In this document: piece by piece, positions 24,743 through 33,047 of the stretch
How positions within the stretch are numbered: position 1 is the first letter of the stretch
Layout of the letters: every line of letters begins with the position of its first letter
Translations under genes and position numbers: made by a program
The notes under the pieces: generated by a model
Database searches by the model: none
Told to the model about the DNA's origin: nothing
The model's input: the letters and a program-made list of their open reading frames with translations, nothing else
Assembly (NCBI RefSeq): GCF_012328925.1
Contig: NZ_JAAXLS010000004.1
Span: 186,001 to 250,000, forward strand
Length of the DNA stretch: 64,000 nucleotides
Direction: 5' to 3'
DNA from: Amycolatopsis acididurans
Lineage (GTDB): Bacteria; Actinomycetota; Actinomycetes; Mycobacteriales; Pseudonocardiaceae

Positions 24743-26033
24743 AGGGCTGCAGGCGGGAGGCGACGGGAACGTTGGGGTCGTTGGCGTTTTCGCAGATCAC
24801 GTACTCCAGCGGGAACCGTCCCGTGCCCTTCCGCCACTGCCCGGCCAGGATCGGGGTGGCCACGACGTTGGGCACCGGGCCCTTGCCCCACGCGAGCGTG
24901 CCCACCGGCGTGTCCACGGTGAGCGTGCTGATCGCTTTCGCCAGCGCGGTCTTGTTCTTCGGATCCGGTGCGGCCTTCAGTGCCGCGGCCGCCACGTCGA
25001 ACAGCGCGACGCTGGGACCGAGCTGCTGGTTCCACTGCTTGTTGAGCGCGTTGCTGTATCCGTCGCCGAGCTGCTGCGAGGTCAGCCCGGTCAGCGACGA
25101 CTTGTACGGCCACGTCGGTGCCCAGTAGGTGGCACCCGCCAGCCCGATCCCCAGCTGCCCCTGCGCCTCGATCTGCGACGAGAACAAGCCCGTCTTCGCG
25201 ATCTGCGCGATCTTCGGTTTGTATCCCTGTTGCGCGGCCTGGCGCCAGAACGTCGCGAAGTCCGGCGGCAGCGGGAAGGTGTTGAAGATTTCGCAGTTCT
25301 CGGCCTTGAACTGGGCGATCTGCGCGGAGAAGTCGTTGGTGCCGTCGGTGTAGGCGCCGGGGTCGACGATCGTGTAGCCGGACTGGGTCAGCAACGGCCC
25401 CAGCGATTTGCGCACGGCGTTGCCGTCGGCGTCGTTGGGCCACATCACGCCGACTTTCTTGTTCGTCGGGACCTGCGGCCACAGGCTCGTGTACGACTTG
25501 TGGAACTGCTCGGTGCCGAAGCAGAAGTGGTAGGTGAACTTGAACGGCGAGGGCTGTCCCTCCTTCGCGCCGCGCCCGAAATACCAGGCCTCCCAGGGCA
25601 CAACACTGGAAATGCACGGCACACCCGCCGCCTCGCACGCGTCCGAGACGGGGTTGACCGTCTCCGGGGTGGACGTCGCGAGCATCAGGTCCACGCCGTT
25701 GGAATTGATCAGATCGTTGGCGACCTGAGCGCTGCGCTGCGGGTTGGACTGGCTGTCCTTGTCCACCACCTCGACGGCGTAGGACTTGCCCGCCACCTGC
25801 AGGCCGTTCGCGAGCGCCTTGCGTGCCTGGTCGAGCACCCACCCGTCCGGTTCGCCGAAGCCCGCTGCCCCGCCGGTGCGCGGGCTGACGAAGCCGATCG
25901 TCAGCTTGGTCGAACCACCTCCGGAACCGCCGAGGCCGCCCGAGCACGCGGCCAGCACGGGCCCGGCCACCGCCAGCACCCCGGCCTGCCGGAGGAATGT
26001 TCTTCGTGGCACGGAAAGCGGCTCGCGGGACAA
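24735..26033 (-). CDS. Periplasmic-type binding lipoprotein of the ABC transporter
   Basis: A 432-residue type 1 binding protein. I chose the TTG at 26033 because GGAGGTG lies six bases upstream. The N-terminus SREPLSVPRRTFLRQAG then forms a twin-arginine signal, and VLAACSGG is a lipobox, so the protein should be folded inside, exported by Tat and lipid-anchored. A GTG at 26012 would also keep the signal. The mature part begins KLTIGFVSPRTGGAAG and has the two-lobe Leu/Ile/Val-binding fold. It is the first gene of a six-gene operon and faces a divergent IclR regulator. Confidence 0.88.
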   Translation of the reverse strand: MSREPLSVPRRTFLRQAGVLAVAGPVLAACSGGLGGSGGGSTKLTIGFVSPRTGGAAGFGEPDGWVLDQARKALANGLQVAGKSYAVEVVDKDSQSNPQRSAQVANDLINSNGVDLMLATSTPETVNPVSDACEAAGVPCISSVVPWEAWYFGRGAKEGQPSPFKFTYHFCFGTEQFHKSYTSLWPQVPTNKKVGVMWPNDADGNAVRKSLGPLLTQSGYTIVDPGAYTDGTNDFSAQIAQFKAENCEIFNTFPLPPDFATFWRQAAQQGYKPKIAQIAKTGLFSSQIEAQGQLGIGLAGATYWAPTWPYKSSLTGLTSQQLGDGYSNALNKQWNQQLGPSVALFDVAAAALKAAPDPKNKTALAKAISTLTVDTPVGTLAWGKGPVPNVVATPILAGQWRKGTGRFPLEYVICENANDPNVPVASRLQPYA

Positions 26034-26172
26034 GGGACACCTCCGTCGTCGCAGGCGAACTTCGAGGGCGGTGAGCATTGCGCCAGGAGTCCGGACTGTC
26101 AATACTTCGGTTCGACTATGCGGAACGCGTGACCGGTCCGATGCCGGGCCATCCGCAGGATTGGGGTCGACG

Positions 26173-26979
26173 ATGCCCGAAAATCCACGAGGCCAGTCCC
26201 AGTCTCTCGAACGCGGCCTCGCCATCCTGTCCTCGTTCGGCGAAGCGCGCCCGGTGCTCGGCGCGGTCGAACTCGCCAGAACGGTCGGGCTCAACAAGAG
26301 CACCACGCACCGGTACCTGGCGACGCTGACGAATCTCGGCTACCTGCAACAAGATCCGGGCACGCGGAAATACCGGCTGGGCCCGCGCGTGGTCGATCTC
26401 GGTTTCGCGGCGATCAATTCCATGGAGATCACGCGTGTCGCCGCGCCGCATTTGCAGGCGCTTTCCGACGAAACCGGATACGCGGTCAGCATGGCGGTTC
26501 TCGACGGCACGGAAATCCTCTACATCCAGCGCTGTCGCAGTGTTCGGGAAGGTCGTTTCGGAATCGATCTGAATTTGCACGTCGGGTCCCGGCTGCCCGC
26601 GTACTGCACCTCGATGGGAAAGGTCCTGCTGGCGTATCAGGACCCCGATCGGTTACGCGTGCTGCTCGACCGCACCGATTTCGCCCGCCGTGGCCCGAAC
26701 ACGCTGACCGCACGCGAAGCCGTGCTGGCGGCGCTGAGCCGGGTGCGCCAGACGGGACTGGCGGTCAACGACGAGGAACTCGCGCCGGGCCTGCGTTCGC
26801 TCGCCGTGCCCGTGCGCGACGGCTTCGGTGACGTGATCGCGGCGGTCAACATCGCCGTGCACCTGTCGATCTGGCACGCGTCGATGGAGTCGATCCTGCG
26901 CAGGCTGGAAAATCCCCTACGGCACACGGCCGCGGAGATCTCCCACCGGATGGGCTACTCGGCCAGCGACCGCAGGTAG
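26173..26979 (+). CDS. IclR-family transcriptional regulator
   Basis: A 268-residue IclR protein starting MPENPRGQSQSLERGLAIL. The winged helix is GAVELARTVGLNKSTTHRYL. The ligand (GAF-like) domain has YIQRCRSVREG, LPAYCTSMGKVLLAY and the GLRSLAVPVRDGFGDVIAAV signature. The subfamily resembles PcaR/PobR-type regulators of aromatic degradation. It is divergent from the transporter-ALDH operon and probably controls it with an aromatic effector; the effector is unknown. Its last 25 bases overlap the end of the convergent esterase gene. Confidence 0.9.
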   Translation: MPENPRGQSQSLERGLAILSSFGEARPVLGAVELARTVGLNKSTTHRYLATLTNLGYLQQDPGTRKYRLGPRVVDLGFAAINSMEITRVAAPHLQALSDETGYAVSMAVLDGTEILYIQRCRSVREGRFGIDLNLHVGSRLPAYCTSMGKVLLAYQDPDRLRVLLDRTDFARRGPNTLTAREAVLAALSRVRQTGLAVNDEELAPGLRSLAVPVRDGFGDVIAAVNIAVHLSIWHASMESILRRLENPLRHTAAEISHRMGYSASDRR

Positions 26980-28184
26980 GTCCACTCCAGGAACCGTTCC
27001 ACGCCGCGCACGACGTGCGCGCTGCGGATCGAGGGGAAGATGTCGAAGGCGTGCTGTGCGCCCGAGATCTCCGCGTAGGCAACGGGATTGGGCGAGGTTT
27101 CCCGCAGCCGCCGGACGAACTCACGCGCTTCCCGCACCGGAACCAGGGTGTCCCGCTGACCGTGGATCACGAAGAACGGCGGGGCCTTCTCGGTGATGCG
27201 ATCCAGCGGTGACGCGGCGACGTACTCGTCGAGGAACTTCACCGGGTCCTTGCCGACGACGTAGCGCGCGAGCAGGGTTTTCAGCCGGTACTCGCTGGAT
27301 TTCGCACCGCTCGTCGCGGCGAAGTCGTAGACGCCGTAATGCGGCACGCAGGCCTGGATCGTGGTGTCGGCTTCGGCGAAACCGGGCTGCAGCGACGCGT
27401 CGTTCGGGGTGAGCGCGAGCAGCGCGGCGAGATGACCGCCGGCGGAACCGCCGGTGGCGGCGAGAAAGGACGGATCGCCGCCGTAGGAGGCGATGTTGTC
27501 GCGGATCCACGCGACGGCCCGCTTCACCGCGACGATGTGCTCCGGCCAGTGCGCCGAGGGCGAGAGCGGGTAGTTGATGGCCACGCAGATCCAGCCGCGC
27601 TGCGCCATGTGCTGCATCAGCGGGATGCCCTGATGGTCCTTGCTGTCGACCATCCACGCGCCGCCATGGATCTGCAGGAGCACCGGCCGGGGGCCTTCGA
27701 ACTCCCGCGTCGGCCGGTAGATGTCCATCAGGAACCGCTTGCCGCCCGGCGCGTACGCGACGTCGCGGTCGCGCCGCACCTGCGGGTTGTGCATGCGGAA
27801 CGGCAGCACCAGCTGACCCCAGGGCGTGGCGAGGTCCTTCGGGTCCGGCGGGCGGCGCAGGTCGTCGGCGTAGTGCGGGCCGAGCGTCTCCGCCAGCGCC
27901 TGCTCGACCTCGCCGCGTGCCCGCTGCGCGTCGGCGATCAGCGCGGACAGCCCGGCCACGGACAGCCCGGCGACACCGAGCGCGACCTTGTCCCGGAGGC
28001 CGGTGCGCGCCACGTGCGCGGCTGTGTCCGCCACGGTGAGTGCGAGCAGGTGCGGCGCCAGCTCACCGGTCAGCCAGCCGGCGAAGAACGCGGGAATCGA
28101 GGCCCGCTCGCCGGACAGCGGTCGCAGTGCGTTCGCGGTCAGCGCGAGCTGGATCGCCCGACGGGTGAGGAATCGCGGTCGCAT
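26955..28184 (-). CDS. LipC-like alpha/beta hydrolase (esterase/lipase)
   Basis: A 409-residue protein starting MRPRFLTRRAIQLAL. The first 110 residues are hydrophobic helices, as in mycobacterial LipC (Rv0220). The hydrolase domain follows: the oxyanion loop is LLQIHGGAWMV, the nucleophile elbow GGSAGGHLAALLAL, the acid is in HGQRDTLVPV and the base in GAQHAFDIF. It belongs to the hormone-sensitive-lipase-like esterases. It is divergent from a wax ester synthase/DGAT, as Rv0220 is next to Rv0221, and may act in storage-lipid or steroid ester turnover (inferred). Confidence 0.9.
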   Translation of the reverse strand: MRPRFLTRRAIQLALTANALRPLSGERASIPAFFAGWLTGELAPHLLALTVADTAAHVARTGLRDKVALGVAGLSVAGLSALIADAQRARGEVEQALAETLGPHYADDLRRPPDPKDLATPWGQLVLPFRMHNPQVRRDRDVAYAPGGKRFLMDIYRPTREFEGPRPVLLQIHGGAWMVDSKDHQGIPLMQHMAQRGWICVAINYPLSPSAHWPEHIVAVKRAVAWIRDNIASYGGDPSFLAATGGSAGGHLAALLALTPNDASLQPGFAEADTTIQACVPHYGVYDFAATSGAKSSEYRLKTLLARYVVGKDPVKFLDEYVAASPLDRITEKAPPFFVIHGQRDTLVPVREAREFVRRLRETSPNPVAYAEISGAQHAFDIFPSIRSAHVVRGVERFLEWTYLRSLAE

Positions 28185-28208
28185 GATGTGATCATAGTTG
28201 TGCTCGCT

Positions 28209-28214
28209 TAACCT
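28209..28214 (+). promoter_or_regulatory. Possible -10 element of the wax synthase gene (TAACCT)
   Basis: TAACCT fits TANNNT and lies exactly six bases before the GTG at 28221, with no ribosome site. The space to the divergent esterase gene is only 36 bases, so the two promoters must overlap. Confidence 0.4.
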
Positions 28215-28220
28215 GGTCTT

Positions 28221-29618
28221 GTGCAACCGCTCAGTGGGCTCGACGCCAGTTTTCTCTACCTGGAAACACCTTCGCAGGTACTGCACATCTGCGGGCTGCT
28301 GACCCTCGACGGTTCGACCATGCCCGGCGGTTATCGCTTCGCCGACTTCCGGGACAGGCTGGACGCCCGCGTTGCCGAGATTCCGGAATTCCGGCGGAAA
28401 CTGCACGATTCGCCGTTCAACCTCCTGCATCCGGTGTGGGTCGAGGACGAGACGTTCTCGATCGACCGGCATCTGCACCGGGTCGCGGTGCCCAGCCCCG
28501 GCGACCGCGAATCGCTGGCCGAGCTGTGTGCGCACTTCACGAGCCAGCCGCTGGACCGGGCGCATCCGCTGTGGGAGATGTACGTCATCGAGGGGCTGCC
28601 GGACGATCGCCTCGCGGTGCTGGTCAAGATGCACCACGCCACGGTCGACGGCGTGAGCGGCGCGAACCTGATCGCGAACCTGTGCGGGCTCGAACCGGAC
28701 TCGCTGCTGCCGCTGCCCGAGCAGGCCGCGAACCCGGCACCGCCGAGGGAACTGGACTTCCTGCGCTCCAGCGTCGCCGAGATCGCGCGCCGCCCGGTCG
28801 AGGTCGCCAAGCTGCTGCCGGATCTGCTGAACATGGCGCCACGCTGGATCGGCAGGGCCTTGCGCCGCACCGGGATGCCGGTTCCGTTCACCGCCCCGCG
28901 CACGCCGTTCAACGCCACCATCACCGGGCTGCGCAGCGTCGCCTTCACCTCCGTCGAGCTGGACGAGGTCAAGAAGGTCAAACAGGCGTTCGGGGTGACC
29001 GTCAACGATGTCGTGCTCGCGCTGTGCGCCGGCGCGCTGCGGCGCTACCTCGAGTCCCGCGACGAGCTGCCCGGCGAACCGCTGGTGGCGACGGTGCCGG
29101 TGTCGACCATCGGCCGGTCGGAACGCGAGGACGGCGGGACCAACCAGGTGTCGGCGTTCTTCGCCTCCCTGCCCACGCAGCTCCCCGATCCCGCAGCGCG
29201 TATCTACGCGATCGCGGAGAGCAACCGTGTGGCGAAGGATCACCACTTCAGCATCAAGGCGGACATGCTGGCCGACTGGGCGCAATTCGCCGCGCCCGGG
29301 ATCTTCGGCCTGGCCGTGCGCGCGTACTCGGCGCTGCGGCTGGCGGAGAAGCACCCGGCCGTGCACAACCTGGTCATCTCCAACGTGCCCGGCCCGCCCA
29401 TGCCGTTGTACCTGCTCGGCGCGCGGATCACCGGGCTGCATCCGATGGGGCCGGTGTTCCACGGCGCGGGGCTGAACATCACGGTCATCTCGAACGCGGG
29501 CAGGGTCGACGTGGGCCTGCTCGGTGCGCGAGAACTTGTTCCAGATCTGTGGCCGCTGGCCGACGCGATCCACACCGAACTGAAAGAGCTTCTCAACGCG
29601 GCCGCGGGGGTTGCTTAG
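28221..29618 (+). CDS. Wax ester synthase/diacylglycerol acyltransferase (WS/DGAT)
   Basis: A 465-residue acyltransferase. It starts QPLSGLDASFLYLETPSQVLH, the family's typical beginning. The catalytic motif HHATVDG lies at about residue 138, in KMHHATVDGVSG. PLWEMYVIEGL precedes it, and the C-terminal half has NDVVLALCAGALRRYL and NVPGPPMPLYLLGARI. It makes triacylglycerol or wax esters from acyl-CoA and an alcohol, usually under carbon excess. A KstR-like site lies inside its 3' end (29530-29543), and the steroid fadE28 operon begins 57 bases after its stop. Confidence 0.92.
   Translation: MQPLSGLDASFLYLETPSQVLHICGLLTLDGSTMPGGYRFADFRDRLDARVAEIPEFRRKLHDSPFNLLHPVWVEDETFSIDRHLHRVAVPSPGDRESLAELCAHFTSQPLDRAHPLWEMYVIEGLPDDRLAVLVKMHHATVDGVSGANLIANLCGLEPDSLLPLPEQAANPAPPRELDFLRSSVAEIARRPVEVAKLLPDLLNMAPRWIGRALRRTGMPVPFTAPRTPFNATITGLRSVAFTSVELDEVKKVKQAFGVTVNDVVLALCAGALRRYLESRDELPGEPLVATVPVSTIGRSEREDGGTNQVSAFFASLPTQLPDPAARIYAIAESNRVAKDHHFSIKADMLADWAQFAAPGIFGLAVRAYSALRLAEKHPAVHNLVISNVPGPPMPLYLLGARITGLHPMGPVFHGAGLNITVISNAGRVDVGLLGARELVPDLWPLADAIHTELKELLNAAAGVA
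29530..29543. promoter_or_regulatory. KstR-like site inside the WS/DGAT gene
   Basis: GAGAACTTGTTCCA matches the KstR consensus except at the first base. It lies 97 bases upstream of the main fadE28 box. The codons used here (CGA, CTT, GTT, CCA, GAT) are rare in the rest of the gene, as if the DNA sequence itself were selected. Confidence 0.45.
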
Positions 29619-29630
29619 CAGCGCGCACTC

Positions 29631-29662
29631 GGCTAAGACTAGAACAGGTTTCAGTCTTAGCC
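29631..29662. promoter_or_regulatory. Inverted repeat enclosing the fadE28 KstR box
   Basis: GGCTAAGACT and AGTCTTAGCC are perfect 10-base arms around a 12-base centre. The centre contains most of the KstR box. In RNA it would form a stem and could stop transcription from the upstream wax synthase gene; in DNA it doubles the symmetry of the operator. Confidence 0.7.
29640..29653. promoter_or_regulatory. KstR box before fadE28
   Basis: TAGAACAGGTTTCA is a perfect consensus match 22 bases before the fadE28 start. It should control the five-gene fadE28-ltp2 operon. Confidence 0.88.
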
Positions 29663-29675
29663 CTGAGGAGTCTGC

Positions 29676-30689
29676 GTGGACTTCACCCTCGACGAGACCC
29701 AGCGAGACATCGCCGGGCTCGCCGCCGACATCGTGCGCCGGGAGGCCGGGCCACCCGGCGAAGGCGGCTACGACGAGCAACTGTGGCGAGCGCTGGGGAA
29801 GGCGGGCCTGCTGTCCCTGGCGCTGCCACCCGACCTCGGCGGAGACGGGCTGGGCGTCGCCGAGGTGGCCGTCCTGCTCGCCGAACTCGGCCGCGCGGCG
29901 GCCGCCGTGCCCGCGCTGTCACTGGCGTTCGGCGCGCTGCCGCTGGACTTTCTCGGCACATCCGATCAGCGGGCGGCGCTACTGCCCGCGATCGCGACCG
30001 GTGACGCCGTGGTCACCGCGGCGGCGCACGAACCGTCCGCGCCGCTGGTCGTCCATCCCTCGACCAGGGCAGTGGCCAGGGCCGGCGTGTGGGAGCTGAC
30101 CGGCGTCAAGACGGCGATACCGCATCTCGCGCAGGCGACGCACGTGCTGGTGCCCGCGTCGTTGTCCTCGCAGACCGGCATCTTCGTGGTCGACCCGAAG
30201 GCGGCCGGCGTGACCGTCGCGGGAAACACGATGCGGCTCGACGGCGTCGCCGTGGGCGAGGCCGACCTGTTGCGGGGCGGCGAACCGGGCGAGGCGCTGG
30301 CGACCCTGCACACCTACGCACTGGCCGGGGCGCTCGCGTTCGGTGACGGGGCACTGGCCGGCGCGCTCGCGCTGACCACCGAGCACATCGGTGGCCGCGA
30401 GCAGTTCGGCAAGCCACTGGCCACGTTCCAGGCCGTCGCGCAGCAGATCGCCGACGTCTACATCGCCTCGCGGACCGTGCACCTGGCCACGTTGTCGTCG
30501 GTGTGGCGGCTCTCGGCCGGGCTCGATCCGGAGCTGGACATCGCGGCGTACTGGTTCGCCGAGGAGGCCCCGAAGGCGCTGGCGATCTGCCACCACCTGC
30601 ACGGGGGGATCGGCGTGGACATCACCTATCCGCTGCACCGGTACTACGCGCTGGTCGAGGAGGTGAGCAGGCTGTGCACATCGAACTGA
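29676..30689 (+). CDS. fadE28: FadE28 (ChsE1): acyl-CoA dehydrogenase subunit for 2'-propanoate side chain
   Basis: A 337-residue protein with GTG start preceded by GAGGAG. It is short for an acyl-CoA dehydrogenase and keeps the C-terminal signature GGREQFGKPLATFQAVAQQI and a final HHLHGGIGVDITYPLHRYYA. Length and sequence fit M. tuberculosis FadE28, which forms an alpha2beta2 enzyme with FadE29. The pair dehydrogenates 3-oxo-4-pregnene-20-carboxyl-CoA, the last side-chain cycle. The gene order fadE28-fadE29-chsH2-chsH1-ltp2 is identical to the M. tuberculosis igr operon, except that cyp125 is not at its head but about 24 kb away. Confidence 0.95.
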   Translation: MDFTLDETQRDIAGLAADIVRREAGPPGEGGYDEQLWRALGKAGLLSLALPPDLGGDGLGVAEVAVLLAELGRAAAAVPALSLAFGALPLDFLGTSDQRAALLPAIATGDAVVTAAAHEPSAPLVVHPSTRAVARAGVWELTGVKTAIPHLAQATHVLVPASLSSQTGIFVVDPKAAGVTVAGNTMRLDGVAVGEADLLRGGEPGEALATLHTYALAGALAFGDGALAGALALTTEHIGGREQFGKPLATFQAVAQQIADVYIASRTVHLATLSSVWRLSAGLDPELDIAAYWFAEEAPKALAICHHLHGGIGVDITYPLHRYYALVEEVSRLCTSN

Positions 30690-31819
30690 CCAGTGACCAG
30701 CGGGACCTGCGGGCCGAACTGCGGGGCTATTTCGCCGGGCTGATCTCGCCCGAGGAACGGCACGCGCTGATGCGCGAGCGGCACGGCGAGGTCTACCGGC
30801 GGATCGTGCGCCGGATGGGCAGCGACGGCTGGCTGGGCGTCGGCTGGCCGCACGAGTACGGCGGCCGCGGTTTCGGCGACATCGAGCAGCACATCTTCGT
30901 CGACGAGGCCGCCAGGGCGGATGTGCAGCTGCCGTCGGTGACGCTGCAGACCGTCGGGCCCACGCTGCAGGAATTCGGCACCGAGGAACAGAAAAAACTG
31001 TTCCTGCCCCGCATTCTCGCCGGTGAGGTGCACTTCGCGATCGGGTACACCGAGCCGGACGCGGGCACGGATCTCGCGTCGCTGCGCACCACCGCCGTCC
31101 GCGACGGCGACTCCTATGTGGTGAACGGGCAGAAGATCTTCACCACCGGCGGCCACGACGCCGACTACATCTGGCTCGCGGTGCGCACGGACCCGGACGC
31201 GCCGAAGCACAGGGGCATCTCGATCCTGATTCTCGACACCAGCGATCCGGGCTACTCGTGGACGCCGATCATCACCTGCGACGGCGCGCACCACGTCAAC
31301 GCGACGTACTACTCCGATGTCCGTGTTCCGGCGAACATGCTGGTGGGCAAGGAAAACCAGGGCTGGAAGCTGATCACGACACAGCTCAACCACGAACGCG
31401 TCATGCTCGGCCCCGCCGGACGCATCGGCGGCCTGTACGACCGGGTCCACGCGTGGGCCGAGGCGCGGAATTTGCTGGACGAGCCGGATGTGCGGCGCGT
31501 GCTACGCGAGACGCATGCGACGGTGCGGATCAACGAACTGCTGAACTGGCAGGTCGCGGTGACGCATCCGGTCGACGTCGCGGACGCGTCGGCGACGAAG
31601 ATCTTCGGTTCGGAACGCATCCAGCGGATCGGCCGGATGCTTGGTGAAATCGTTGCCCGGCATGGCGATCTGACCGATCCGGAGACCGCCGCGCTGGCGG
31701 AATGGCTGGACGTGCTGGCGCGACGGAACCTGGTGCTGACGTTCGGAGGCGGAGTGAACGAGATCCAGCGGGAGCTGATCGCGATGATGGGGCTGGGGTT
31801 GCCGAGGGTGCCGCGATGA
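30674..31819 (+). CDS. fadE29: FadE29 (ChsE2): partner acyl-CoA dehydrogenase subunit
   Basis: A 381-residue protein. The GTG at 30674 gives VHIELTSDQRDLRAELRGYF, which lines up with the start of mycobacterial FadE29 and overlaps the fadE28 stop by 16 bases. FAD-binding residues lie in IGYTEPDAGTDLASLRTTA and the substrate side in DVRVPANMLVGKENQGWKL. LTFGGGVNEIQRELIAMMGL ends the protein. It needs FadE28 for a complete active site. Overlapping genes ensure equal amounts. Confidence 0.95.
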   Translation: MHIELTSDQRDLRAELRGYFAGLISPEERHALMRERHGEVYRRIVRRMGSDGWLGVGWPHEYGGRGFGDIEQHIFVDEAARADVQLPSVTLQTVGPTLQEFGTEEQKKLFLPRILAGEVHFAIGYTEPDAGTDLASLRTTAVRDGDSYVVNGQKIFTTGGHDADYIWLAVRTDPDAPKHRGISILILDTSDPGYSWTPIITCDGAHHVNATYYSDVRVPANMLVGKENQGWKLITTQLNHERVMLGPAGRIGGLYDRVHAWAEARNLLDEPDVRRVLRETHATVRINELLNWQVAVTHPVDVADASATKIFGSERIQRIGRMLGEIVARHGDLTDPETAALAEWLDVLARRNLVLTFGGGVNEIQRELIAMMGLGLPRVPR

Positions 31820-32670
31820 CGATCGAAGAGCAGGCGCAACGCATCGCCGCGCTGGGGGAATCGAAGCCGAAGCCGGCCCGGGACCCGGTCAACCAGGCGA
31901 TGATCAACAACTGGACCGAGGCGATCGGGGACACCAACCCGCGCTACACCGAGGTCGCGCCGCCCGCGATGCTGCAGGTGTGGTCGATGGGCCGCCGCCT
32001 GTCGGACGATCCGCTGTCGCTGGCGATGAAGATGCTCGACGAGGCCGGCTACACGTCGGTGGTCGCGACGAACTCGGAACAGACCTACCATCGTTACCTC
32101 AGGCACGGGGAACATGTCTCCTCGTCGACAAAGCTCGAAAACGTCATCGGTCCGAAAAGGACAGCGCTCGGTGAGGGCTGGTTCGTCACCACGCGCACGT
32201 TCTGGTACGTCGGCGACGAGCTGGTCGGCGAGATGATGTTCCGGGTGCTGAAGTTCGCGCCACCTTCGCCGAAGCCGCCGGCGGCTCCGGTGCTGCGGCC
32301 GGTGATCAGCCGGGACACGGAGTTCTTCTGGGAGGGCACCAAGGCCGGGCAGCTGCGGATCCAGCGGTGGGGTGACAAGCTGCGGCATCCGCCCGGCTCG
32401 ATGCCGCCCGACGGTGATCTGGACGCGAAGCCGGACTGGATCGTGGCCGGCGGGCGCGGCACCGTGTACAGCTACGTGGTGCACCACAATCCGCCGGTGC
32501 CGGGCAAGCAGTTGCCCTTCGTGATCGCGCTGGTCGAACTGGACGAGGGCGTGCGGGTGCTGGGCGAGGTGCTCGACGTGACGTCGGTCCGGATCGGACA
32601 GAAGGTGGAGGCCGCTTTCGTGAAGGTGGACGAGGATCTGACGTTGCCGGCGTGGCGGGTGGTCGAATGA
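31816..32670 (+). CDS. chsH2: ChsH2: MaoC-like hydratase subunit fused to a DUF35 domain
   Basis: A 284-residue protein whose ATG overlaps the fadE29 stop. The first 150 residues are a hot-dog (MaoC-like) domain, with NNWTEAIGDTNPRYTEVAPP at about 30-50. The rest is a DUF35 OB-fold with GGRGTVYSYVVHHNPPVPG and VALVELDEGVRVLGEV in outline. ChsH2 pairs with ChsH1 to hydrate the enoyl-CoA. Its DUF35 domain then docks the aldolase Ltp2, which is inactive without it. The protein contains no cysteine at all, so the DUF35 part lacks the zinc ribbon found in many relatives, including the one at 58525-59478. Confidence 0.94.
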   Translation: MTIEEQAQRIAALGESKPKPARDPVNQAMINNWTEAIGDTNPRYTEVAPPAMLQVWSMGRRLSDDPLSLAMKMLDEAGYTSVVATNSEQTYHRYLRHGEHVSSSTKLENVIGPKRTALGEGWFVTTRTFWYVGDELVGEMMFRVLKFAPPSPKPPAAPVLRPVISRDTEFFWEGTKAGQLRIQRWGDKLRHPPGSMPPDGDLDAKPDWIVAGGRGTVYSYVVHHNPPVPGKQLPFVIALVELDEGVRVLGEVLDVTSVRIGQKVEAAFVKVDEDLTLPAWRVVE

Positions 32671-33047
32671 TCGGCACGGAGCTTCCGCCGCTGACGATCG
32701 ACGTCACTCCGACGTTCATCATCAGCGCCGCGCTCGCGACACGGGACTTCCAGGACGTGCACCACGATCGCGACGCCGCCGTGCGCCGCGGTTCCAAGGA
32801 CATCTTCATGAACATCCTGACCGACACCGGCCTGGTGCAGCGTTTCGTGACCGACTGGGCAGGCCCTGACGCGCTGGTGCGGTCGATCAAGATCAGGCTC
32901 GGGGTGCCGTGTTATGCCTACGACACGCTGGTGCTGCGCGGCACGGTGACCGAGCAGGACGGCGACGAGGTCACGGTCCGCGTCACCGGCACCGGTGAGC
33001 TGGGCGAGCATCTCAGCGGCACGGTCACCCTGGGAGGTATGTCGTGA
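32667..33047 (+). CDS. chsH1: ChsH1: MaoC-like enoyl-CoA hydratase subunit
   Basis: A 126-residue single hot-dog protein starting MIGTELPPLTIDVTP; ATG overlaps the chsH2 stop. The catalytic dyad is in TRDFQDVHHDRDAA (Asp and His of the MaoC motif). ChsH1 carries the active site while ChsH2 supplies the second half of the double hot dog. Length agrees with Rv3541c. Confidence 0.93.
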   Translation: MIGTELPPLTIDVTPTFIISAALATRDFQDVHHDRDAAVRRGSKDIFMNILTDTGLVQRFVTDWAGPDALVRSIKIRLGVPCYAYDTLVLRGTVTEQDGDEVTVRVTGTGELGEHLSGTVTLGGMS

